From Phlebopus portentosus (lineage: Eukaryota; Basidiomycota; Agaricomycetes; Boletales; Boletinellaceae): DNA of 64,000 nucleotides. Positions 55,613 to 64,000 of the stretch are shown here, in pieces. The DNA is taken from positions 372,001 through 436,000 of the forward strand of contig JAYXKI010000012.1 in the NCBI GenBank assembly GCA_037892935.1, written 5' to 3'. The translations under genes were made by a program, and so were the position numbers. Every line of letters starts with the position of its first letter. Positions within the stretch are counted from its first letter, which is position 1. Below the pieces are notes generated by a model. That model saw nothing but the letters and a program-made list of their open reading frames with translations, was not told where the DNA came from and did not search any database.

Positions 55613-56198
55613 TGTATTCATTATTTTTTTCTGGTTTCCATCATCATTGCTGTCTCTCGCAAGTCAATGCTTTATTGTTGCTGTGAACATTCGCTGTCCT
55701 GACCTAGCTGTCAATAACTACAATGCAATTTTTGCTGTGAAATTGAAGTATTGTGTGCCAAACTGGAAGCAGAACAGTCTCCCAGGCGCTTCAACCTGGT
55801 CACGAAGGTGCACACTGTCAATGGACACTATGCTTTGTGTGTACTTTTTATGCGATTGGCGAGGGACATATTTCTTGAGCACTTGTGTAATCTTCCACAT
55901 GTCTTCCACATACATCGTAATGTATTAAATATTAACAAAATTATTGGCACTTGTTGTATGTGATATACATTTCTTGCAGCCATAAGACAATGCCTATTTA
56001 AGCTATTCTCAACTGGTGCAAGTCTTGTCTATTCTTATACACTCAACACAATACTTCTACTTCTAATATATTGTATTCCCAGAATTGTATTCCTTACATA
56101 CTCTTAAGATGTCTCATATGACCTGACCAGAACAGCCAATCATTGCCTTTTCTGGCAAGAACCGGAACCGCAAAGAAGGCCGTGCCAGTTTTCATGAT
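55613..56198. other. Right end of the 48 kb insertion
   Basis: No supported gene. It is the continuation of 53997 before LTR-D inserted. The terminal bases CCAGTTTTCATGAT, reverse-complemented, weakly match the left terminus at 7804. Confidence 0.4.
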
Positions 56199-57540
56199 GA
56201 AGGCGAAGGATCTCCATTCGCTGGTCTGATCAATCTTCTTCTCTTATATATTTTGCACCGATGGAGCATGCAGAGAATTCGGCTTTGATCCACCTCTGGC
56301 TCTTGACCGTGTGCACAAAATGTGTCCAAACATACAACCCCGTATTGTCAGTGTGCCTATCATTCCATCTTCAGGTTCCTTCAGACACTGATCATGTTGC
56401 AAATAGAGTGCATACGATCTGCGGTATATGAGGATGACTGGATTTATGCACCTCAAGTTTAAGCCACCTGGAGAGGATCTGAAATTGTTCGCTTCGGTGC
56501 TCTGTTTTCCTGCACTCAAAGAGCTGACCATCATGAATTATACGCTGCACCTTAGCTCCTATAATCAAACGCAGTGGCCAGAAATGCCATAAAAAGAAGG
56601 CTATGCCTCTTTTCGTGTTCCTCTCTGTTCAAAAACATATTTCTGCTGTTCCAAAGCTCCTCAGGCACTGGATTACGTATTCTTGGAATTGTGAATGGCA
56701 CCTATCTGTGTGATGACGTGTGGTCCCATATTGCGACTGTCGGTACTTCTCTCGAAATATTTACCTTCTCTGCTTACTACGCTCCTGACTGTATATATGG
56801 ACTCAACTTATTCATACCAGCTTCAATGGTCGCACTATGCATCCCCGCCGACGTTTTCTACGTGGATTTACTGCCAGAGTCCCCTGATTCCCTTGAACCT
56901 CTTATTAATATACCTAGAAGCCTCAAACATCTTACAACAATAGAAACGCCTCTTTCACTGCATTTTCCACAAGGCGCTTCCAAACTCGGTCTGCAGAGTG
57001 CAATCACGCATCTTTATCATGACGCATCAAATAGGGAGGGTCTGTCCATATTTGAGAACCATCCATCTATGCAGAATGAAACCTGGACAAGGACGTCCTG
57101 TTTTAAGTGATCTAGAAGATTTGGATACCAAGAGCAGTATCAAGCTGGTAAATACATTCACTGTAAGTAAAGAAGATAACTGTAACCTGTGATTTTTCAG
57201 TTCAGCTCATTGATTTTCTCTTTCTTACTGCCGTTTTCAGAATTGTTTAGAAAAGCAGATCACATGAAAAAGTGCTGCATCAGTATTTTTACATGCATCT
57301 ATGCACATATAGTATGGCATAATTTTTGACATTACAGGAAGACGTGGCATGGCTTCGTTGCAGAGAAAAATCAAGGTTTGTTGGGTTTTCTGAGGCGATG
57401 CAGCAATTTTTCACATGATCTGCTTTTCTAAACAATTCTAAAAATGGCAGTAATCCTAGGATTGACAAGCACAATTATTCCAAGACTGTTCAGGAAAATA
57501 GACACTACTTTACAGGACTGGACTGTAGAATAATCCATTG
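56199..57540 (+). pseudogene. F-box gene copy 3, 3' half only (right side of the 48 kb insertion)
   Basis: Starts with AAGGCGAAGGATCTCC, the bases that follow the break of copy 2 at 7803. It retains the leucine-rich part: LVRSI-like start region, FPALKELTIMNYTLHLSSY, GIVNGTYLCDDVWSHIATVG with TSLEIFTF, CIPADVFYVDLLPESPDSLE and RSLKHLTTIETPLSLHFPQG. A stop replaces the codon after WPEMP near 56591, and frames change several times. It lacks MITE-1 but carries MITE-2 at 57228-57450. It ends at a TGA at 57538-57540. Confidence 0.7.
57228..57450. mobile_element. MITE-2 insertion (223 bp) in F-box copy 3
   Basis: Long inverted repeats of about 55 bp start CTGCCGTTTTCAGAATTG on the left and CTGCCATTTTTAGAATTG on the right (reverse-complemented), and include TTTAGAAAAGCAGATCA in both arms. 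TA flanks both sides (57226-57227 and 57451-57452). Copies 1 and 4 lack it. It has no coding capacity and would fold as a near-complete hairpin. Confidence 0.85.
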
Positions 57541-58558
57541 AATACCAATTCTGCCAATAAAATTGAGAGGGTATCTCTTAATTTCGCTCGGAGACCACTT
57601 GTCTATGTGAGAAGGCAACCAGGCAAGAACGAGTGTGGCAGAAAGGCATGGAAGAATTGACTACTCGAGAACGGGCCATCAAAAGGAGATAAGCGAGAGG
57701 ACGTGCCTTTTACTTGCTCTAGTCTGACTTCTTGGGTTGGCTAGATGTTGTACCTGAGAGAACTGGTTCATGGATGTAATATAATTCTGCATCTTTTTAT
57801 TTTTACCTATCGCATTCCGTCCTCTGCATGAGGAGGATTTCTCTAGTGTATGAGGAAAGTATGCGACGAACAAGTCCTAATCAGAGAATGCTGCGCTGAG
57901 CGTAAAAACCTATATCCAGGCAAAGGGTTCCCATGTTCCGGTTCAAGTAATGGTGGCAGTGAGGGGGAAAGGAAGGGCGGGTTACAGTTGAAGTCAAAAA
58001 TATACGTGACAGGTTCATTTCTGGACAGGGCTTTTACGTACTCAAAATAGTTGGAGACGAGCTTCTTTTCCTTGGAGTACCGGTCGACAGGCCACAGGAG
58101 ACAATGGTTGTAAAGCTTACCTATCCATATCCCAATCACAGAATACAATGCGAGCATTCATGTTTAATCAAGTTTTGAACTCACCTGCATTCTTGTCAGT
58201 TGCTCATAAGGATAAATACAGGAGGTTATAAGTATGAATCACTTGCATTACATTGGCAAAGTTGGTATGAGAGGGGCCAGCGCAAACAGAATTTCATTGA
58301 TGGGATGATAAGGTTAGCCGATGAAAGAAGTCGATAAATATGGAAGGACCACGTGAAGAGACGCGACAAATCACGCTGTGACAAGCGTAGAATGAATTGA
58401 ACTCGTCACCGCCACAACTTCAACTTGTTTTCGAGCCACGACCAGTCGCACCTGACTCACTGTCCTTTATCCTTTCAGAAAAGGAAAGTAGGCCACAACC
58501 AAGCGTATCATTTAAGTATGTTCTGTGCATTTCCCTTCCTTAACGTATCTCTGCTAAC
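57541..58558 (+). other. Intergenic region and promoter side of FunK1 copy B
   Basis: Similar to 2382-2948 and 3536-3889 in unit 2. The last part (about 58424-58558) is unique to this unit and contains the leader directly before the ATG. No gene is seen. Confidence 0.5.
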
Positions 58559-61463
58559 ATGTCCACTTATCCACAGTCGACTTACTCGAAGCATCCTCTT
58601 ATCGATCCTGCTACCGTCACTTCCACACCGCATACGCGGCTGAGGGCTGACGAGCTCAAGAAGAACTGTGGCGAATACGACAAGAAGGCGAAACTCGAGA
58701 CGGTCAACGATATAAACAAGGCTCTCGAAGGCGAACTGATGGACTCAATCCTGGAGGATGTTCCCAATCTCATCGAGAAGCGTTTCCCCGCAGTCTTATT
58801 TCAGAGACTGCGCGGCCAACATGGATCCATATCGCTCGCGAACGATCCCGACTTTCCAAACCACAAAGATCTAAAAGATTTTGATTCCGGATCAGGCCCC
58901 GTTGTCCAAGATGGTGGCTCCAATGCACAAGCTCCCTCCCAAGGACCCATCCCATCAGATCGAGACGTATTTGATGGCCCATTGATTCATAACACCGACT
59001 CTTCTCGACCTCGGCCTTCCAACGAATCGGTTACCCCCCCAACTCCCTGTCCGATTCTGGACGAAATCTTCACAGACATGACATCTGGGTCGGACAAGCT
59101 TTACGACACCGTGCAGAAGAAGTGGCTCGGATGGCCTAAAACGAATAAACCAGGGAAGGAAGAGGTAGTCTGCAAGTTTCTGAATGAGATTCTTGCGAGG
59201 GCACGCAGATTCCTATATGGATCAGATCGGGGTCCTGAGGACAGCACAGAGTGGATTTTCAGTGCGAAGTACGCGAATGTTATGATGAAACTTGATGGAG
59301 TAGGTCGGAAGCCAGACGTTGTACTCGTTCCCCGGGAAGACGCTGAAGAGAAAGATCCGGGACCTTGGAGGGCGGTGCGTAGCGTCGGGGAACTGAGATC
59401 GACGGACTACCAGAACAACTTGCAGCTTGCCAAAGGAAGGCTTGCGCAGTATTCCCGCCTCATGTATGGAAGCCACGAGGGCCGACGCTTCACTCTCCTC
59501 TTCAGTCTCATCGATGACAACATTGCCTTGTACAAGTACGACCGCTCGGGTGTCCTCATTTCCAAGGTATACAATGTCCATCATGCACCGATGACCTTCA
59601 TGCGGATCATCGTTGGCCTAGCTCTAGGAGAAGACTACTTTCTTGGTTTCGATCCATCTTTCTTCAGCAGGGATGGGAAGGACTACGTCGAGCTCAATGA
59701 TAAAGCGTACGAGATCGTCGAAGTGATCTACCGGCATTCGGTGATCCGGGGACGGGGATCCGTTGTACTCCATGTCATAGATGAAGAAACCGGTGAAGAT
59801 CTCGCTATAAAGGATCAATGGGTGGATTCGGCACGTGAGAAGAAAGAAGACTACTGGCTGAGACTTCTGGAGGCCCGCAACGCACAGAATGTTGCGAGAC
59901 TCGTCGATCACCAGTTGGTCCGATTCGAGGTCGGCGATGAGGGCATCGTGAATGATGATACTGCCTCTGACAGGGAAGACGTACCAGCGGAGCTGAAGGA
60001 AGGTATCGAAATACGCGAACACCGCAGAATTGGTGTGACACCATTCGGTGTGAATCTGAAGTATTTCAGATCCCTGAAGGAACTCGTTTCTGTATTCAGG
60101 GATTTTGCGGAAGGTATAAATTTGAAATATTGACACGACAACTTGCTTACTTTCAACGATTTAGGCATACGATCCATCTACAAGACCGAAGTTTTTCACC
60201 GTGACATTAGCCGACACAATCTGATCATAGCAAGGAAACGCGACGAGCCGATTGGAAAAGGCTACGTGATCGACTTCGATTGTGCTGCAAGTGTCAACCA
60301 CCAACGATCTGGAGTAGCCGACCTGACTGTAGGTTCCGCTAGCTGCATCAAAGATAGTTTACTGATAACACATACAGGGAACGATACCATTCATGGCTAT
60401 CTCGATACTGAAGAACAACGGCTGCCCACACAAATACTATTACGAGATGGAGTCGCTGTTCTATGCACTTGTGTGGACATGCGTGACCGAGAATGGACCG
60501 AGACAAAATGGACGACCTCCATACACATCCGACTTCAAGAAGTCTCCTGTAGCTGCTTGGTGTGGACCGAAGATCGATGAGCTCGATGACGAAGCGACTG
60601 TCTACATGAACATCGCTGGCGTCAAGAAATCGATGCTGACAAGTTACAAAGAATTCGAAGTTCGAATCGTTTCTCACATACCACCCTACTTTGGTCCTAT
60701 TCTCGAGATGCTGAGAAAGTTACGACGGCTTCTTTTCCAGCCCGACCAGGAGATCGCTGTCCCAGAGGAGCTGATGCCGATATCCGAACGCAAGGATGTC
60801 GACAAAGTCTTTCAGACATTCATCAACATTTTCAACGAAGCTCTCGAACAGCTGGAATCAAGTAGCACTGACCCGGAGAACCCCGTTTCTACGAATGACA
60901 TGCAGTCAGAAAAGGAAAAGGAAATGCTGCAGCCAACTATTGCAGAACCCGATGTGGTAGAGAGAGCTGCGAATCGACGACGTATGCATCATCGGAAACG
61001 ACGCGAAACCCGTATTGCTGCGGCCAAGGCGAAACTTGCAGGCGGGGAAGGTGCGCTTCATGACGAGACAGAGGATCTGGACGCACAAAATGATCCTCAA
61101 TCGCCCAGTCCGAGTCCGACGAAGGGATCAAATTTAATACATCCACTCAGTCTCGACCTTTCCAGTCGGATCAGCTCACGCATCGCCGATTCACATACCG
61201 CGGTGTCTTCGCACACTGCAGTGTCCCAGACCGCAGTTTCCTGGAAAACAACAAGTTTTGGAAACAACCCTACCAGTTCACGTTCTCGCGGAGCCTTGGG
61301 GACGCGATGCACTGGTGCACGACGTGGTAGTAGACGAGGTGCTGGCTCGCTGAGCGGTGGTTCTCGTGGCGTCGGCTCACGGGATACAAGTTCAGTTGGC
61401 GGTAAGCGTTCCGTTCCGGAAGGTGACCAGTCTCATTCGTCATCGAAGCGCCGCCGAGAGTAA
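58559..61463 (+). CDS. FunK1-type fungal protein kinase, copy B (intact, 3 exons)
   Basis: ATG at 58559 (MSTYPQSTYSKHPLIDPATV). Exons are 58559-60113, 60165-60328 and 60378-61463, giving 934 codons without internal stops. Introns of 51 and 49 nt keep phase. The N-terminal half (1-390) is the FunK1-specific region, with EVVCKFLNEILARARRFLYG and GVGRKPDVVLVP. Kinase marks: LAIKDQW with Lys418, HRDISRHN at 530-537 (catalytic Asp532), IDFD at 554-557, GTIPFMA at 574-580, and ESLFYALVWTC. The C-terminal 250 residues are polar, with a basic RRRMHHRKRRETR stretch and Ser/Gly/Arg repeats ending SSSKRRRE, possibly a nuclear signal. FunK1 kinases are expanded in mushroom-forming fungi; their substrates are unknown to me. 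Confidence 0.92.
60114..60164 (+). other. Intron 1 of FunK1 copy B (51 nt)
   Basis: GTATAAATTTG to CGATTTAG. It splits a Gly codon and joins FAEG to IRSIYKTEV in frame. Reading through gives a stop after INLKY. Confidence 0.9.
60329..60377 (+). other. Intron 2 of FunK1 copy B (49 nt)
   Basis: GTAGGTTCCGC to CACATACAG. It lies between complete codons and joins VADLT to GTIPFMA, the expected kinase activation segment. Confidence 0.9.
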
Positions 61464-62260
61464 TGGGTTCGAAGCGCATCTATCTCTAATTCTAGTACAA
61501 CATACTCCCAGTAGTATGGACCATTTCTTTGCTTTACCTGATCATAGTCTGTTATTATCTTTTCATTTGTAGGTATTTGTATATAACAACCTCATGTGAT
61601 AGCCAACTGAATGCTTACGAACTTGCAATATATTCTTCTCTTGTCTTCTACAGAAACGATCACAATATGGGCACGACTGTGGCGACAAGCCGTGCGGTGT
61701 CACTTACTTCTTCTCGTCACGACCGGCCATGCAGGATCGCGGGAGCCCAAATGGAAAGAAAAGTCGGTCGGAATCCGCGATGTCCACGACGGATACGGAT
61801 CTGGCAGGTGCTTCTGATCTCATTGGAGAATAATTCTCAGATCATGTAGCCAGCGGAAAAGTATTTCTTGTGGATGACCCCACCTTATGTGAGTCGAGGA
61901 AGTGCTCGTCAGCTCAGGACGCGAACCTATGCACGTGACTTCGTGACATATCATCGCTGTAAAAAAGGATGGATTAAACTCACTTGCGATAAAGACAGAA
62001 AAAAGCAACTCCAGAAATGAAAACAGTCCACAAGTAGTTGCTCCCGGGCCCATTATATTATAATGGCAGTTCTAGGACGGTCGCGATCATAGCTAAATTG
62101 GTGCAGGATACGAATGTTTACTTCTCCGCCGGAATTCGGACTCAAACTACCTCGAATCACACATGAATGACTTGGTCCCATGGTTCTCGACGCCAACCTT
62201 CTCACTTGTGCAACCGTGTTGCTCTTTGGGAAGATATTCTCGTGCATAAGACCATCCCGA
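61464..62260 (+). other. Conserved flank between FunK1 and F-box gene (unit 3)
   Basis: Third copy of the flank seen at 35-824 and 6773-7526. No supported gene. Small indels distinguish it, for example near 61674 and 62041. Confidence 0.55.
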
Positions 62261-63810
62261 ATGGACCTTTCTGTCGTGCAGGACGCCGAGTCAGTGATTC
62301 TCGATGTTAGAACTAGGACGAAGCTACCGTACGACGTTGTTCTTCGAATCGTGTCGAGCCTGGAGGAGGATCAAGAGAAGGGACGACGGAGTTGGCTGAA
62401 CCAGCACTCTACTCCAAAGACAGAGTTTGGCACGTGGCGTCGATCGAACTTTTTTATAGAGGTAGTCTTCGCAAGCAACAGGGCGTTCCTTGTATTCTGT
62501 CATACATTAGAAAGGCGAAGGGATCTCCGTCGAACGCTGGTCCGATCAATCTTCTCTTATATATTTTGCACCGACGGAGCACGCAGAGAATTCGGCTTCG
62601 ATCCACCTCTGGCTCTTGACCGTGTGTACGAAATGTGTCCAAACATACAACCGCGCACAGGGGGCAGAGTTATGTTTCTGAGCCATTTATATAGGAAAAA
62701 AAAAGCCTGTGATTGGCAGATTTCCTTCAGACACTGATCGTGTTGCAAATAGAGTGCATATCCGCGTCATATAGAACGACTGGACGTCAATGAACTGACG
62801 CACCTCGAGTTCAAGCCACCCGGAGGGGATCTGAATTTGCTCGCTTCGGTGCTCTGTTTTCCTGTGCTCGAAGATGCTCGAAGACCTCACCGTCATGAAC
62901 TAGTCATCGCAAAATTCTGCACGGGTTTATAACCGTGTATGCGGTTTATGTTTCCTTATGAACTTTCATAATCAGTCATAAGCAGTTATAGTTGCTTGTA
63001 AACTGACGTAATACTACATAATACCATGCAGAATTTTGCGACGTATATGCCACACCTTAGCTCCTATAATCAAGTGCAGTGGCCGGAAATGCCACGAAAA
63101 GAAGGTTATGCCTCTTTTCGCGTTCCTCTCTGTTCGAAAACATATTTCTGCTGTTCCGAAGCTCCTCAGACGCTGGATTACGTGTTCTCGAAATTGTGAA
63201 CGGCACCTACCTGTGTGACGACGCGTGGTCCCGTATTGCGGCCGTCGGTACTTCTCTCGAAATATTTACCTTTGCCCCTTACTCTGTGTATATGGACTCA
63301 ACCTATTCATACCAGCTTCGATGGTCGCACTATGCATCCCCACCGACGTTTTCTACGTGGATTTACCGCCGGAGTCCCCTGATTCCCTTGAACCTCTTAT
63401 CAATATCCCCAGAAGCCTCAAACATCTTACAACGATAGAAATGCCTCTTTCGCTGCGTTTTCCGCAAGGTGCCTCCGAACTCGGTCTGCAGAGTGCGATC
63501 ACGAGTCTTATCATGATGCATCAAATAGGGAGGGCCTGTCCGTATTTGAGAACCATCCACCTATGCGGAATGAAACCTGGACAAGGACGTCCTGTTCTAA
63601 GTGATCTAGAAGATTTGGATACCAAGAGCGGTATCAAGCTGGTAAATACATTCACTGTAAGTAAAGAAGATACCTGTAACCTGTGATTTTTCTATTCAGC
63701 TCACCGATTTTCTCTTTCTTACACCAAGAATTGACGAGCACAATTATTCCAAGACGGTTCAGGAGAATAGACACTGTTTTACAGGACTGGACCGTAGAAT
63801 AATCCATTGA
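62261..63810 (+). pseudogene. F-box/LRR-like gene, copy 4 (best preserved, still frame-broken)
   Basis: ATG 62261 opens MDLSVVQDAESVILDVRTRT and the F-box LPYDVVLRIVSSLEEDQ. A small deletion at about 62397 (loss of the YTKTVFQ segment) keeps the frame into FASNRAFLVFCHTLERRRDL, LVRSIFSYIFC and PPLALDRVYEMCPNIQ. After MITE-1 (62903-63043) leucine-rich pieces continue in other frames: AGLRVLEIVNGTYLCDDAWS, then CIPTDVFYVDLPPESPDSLE, RSLKHLTTIEMPLSLRFPQG and CPYLRTIHLCGMKPG. It ends at TGA 63808-63810 if a 3' intron is spliced near 63657-63699. Introns may explain some frame changes, but the MITE lies between LRR parts and makes function doubtful. Confidence 0.6.
62903..63043. mobile_element. 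MITE-1 insertion (141 bp) in F-box copy 4
   Basis: Same element at the same site as 1494-1634, with TA flanks at 62901-62902 and 63044-63045 and a handful of substitutions. The shared insertion shows that copies 1 and 4 descend from one MITE-bearing copy. Confidence 0.85.
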
Positions 63811-64000
63811 ATACCAATTCTGCCAATAGATTCGAGAGGGTATCTCTTGATTTCGCTCGGAGACCACTTGTCTATGTGAGAAGGCAACCAGACGAGGACG
63901 AGTGTGGCAGAAAGGCATGGAAGAATCGACTACTCGAGAACGGGCCATCAAAAGGAGATAAGCGAAAGGACGCGCCTTTTACTTGCTCTAATCTCACTTC
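63811..64000 (+). other. Start of next intergenic region
   Basis: Matches 2382-2572 almost base for base, so the tandem array probably continues to the right of the window. Confidence 0.6.

Larger units (their letters stand above)
7804..56198. mobile_element. 48.4 kb nested mobile-element insertion splitting an F-box gene
   Basis: F-box homology stops at 7803 and resumes at about 56199 with no gene sequence lost; only one to three bases around the junction are ambiguous. The block contains the DUF6698-type gene, Gypsy-A1, the Plavaka-type transposase, Gypsy-A2 with its nested elements, the 628-codon ORF and a solo LTR. Without the retroelements about 13 kb remain. The two extreme ends are weakly inverted: the left begins CATCACGAAATTCGG and the right, reverse-complemented, begins CATCATGAAAACTGG (11 of 15). 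I infer that the remaining 13 kb is a large DNA transposon, perhaps the Plavaka element with passengers, but the ends are not proven. Confidence 0.6.

Noticed and set aside
7804..56198. Whole 48 kb block as a single Starship-like giant element
   Set aside because: No tyrosine recombinase captain gene is seen, and most of the length is explained by retrotransposons with their own target duplications.

Overview
The window is filamentous basidiomycete DNA, most likely from an Agaricomycete. The markers are FunK1-type protein kinase genes with 49-51 nt introns, F-box/leucine-rich genes, a Plavaka-type transposase, a DUF6698-type protein and chromodomain Ty3/Gypsy retrotransposons. No family was checked against a database; all names rest on recognised motifs.

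Both ends of the window (1-7803 and 56199-64000) belong to one segmentally duplicated array. Its repeat unit is a FunK1 kinase gene, about 0.8 kb of conserved flank, then an F-box/LRR-like gene. Three FunK1 copies are seen: the last codons of one (1-34), a pseudogene (3890-6772) and an intact-looking three-exon gene of 934 codons (58559-61463). Four F-box stretches are seen: 825-2381, 7527-7803, 56199-57540 and 62261-63810. The second is exactly the 5' half and the third exactly the 3' half of the same gene, so one F-box copy has been split by about 48.4 kb of inserted DNA. Two MITE families mark individual copies.

The 48.4 kb insert is a set of nested mobile elements. Without its retrotransposons, about 13 kb remain, carrying a DUF6698-type gene (8439-9862, minus), a Plavaka-type transposase (18073-22150, minus) and a 628-codon unidentified ORF (52115-54001, plus). 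Two copies of one Gypsy family (Gypsy-A) went into this: 11179-17794 (minus, target duplication ATGAG) and 22334-50797 (plus, target duplication GTCAC). Gypsy-A2 was then interrupted by a second retrotransposon, Gypsy-B (27342-47202, target duplication GCACC), and by a 1.96 kb LTR-like insertion (47698-49654). Gypsy-B was itself broken inside its reverse transcriptase YVDD codons by a 7.8 kb element with terminal inverted repeats (33438-41212). That element carries degenerate, intron-containing pieces of host genes: an Argonaute, a SAC3/GANP mRNA-export factor and an Hsp70. A 1.6 kb solo LTR (54003-55607, target duplication GTAGT) lies next to the 628-codon ORF.

The most unusual features are these. 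The host-gene-capturing TIR element carries a broken RNAi gene. Gypsy-B has a spliced antisense ORF for a small predicted membrane protein next to its 3' LTR, an extra sense ORF after the chromodomain, and an ORF inside each LTR. Gypsy-A shows CpG-directed decay that accounts for most of its stop codons. No rRNA, tRNA or CRISPR feature was recognised.
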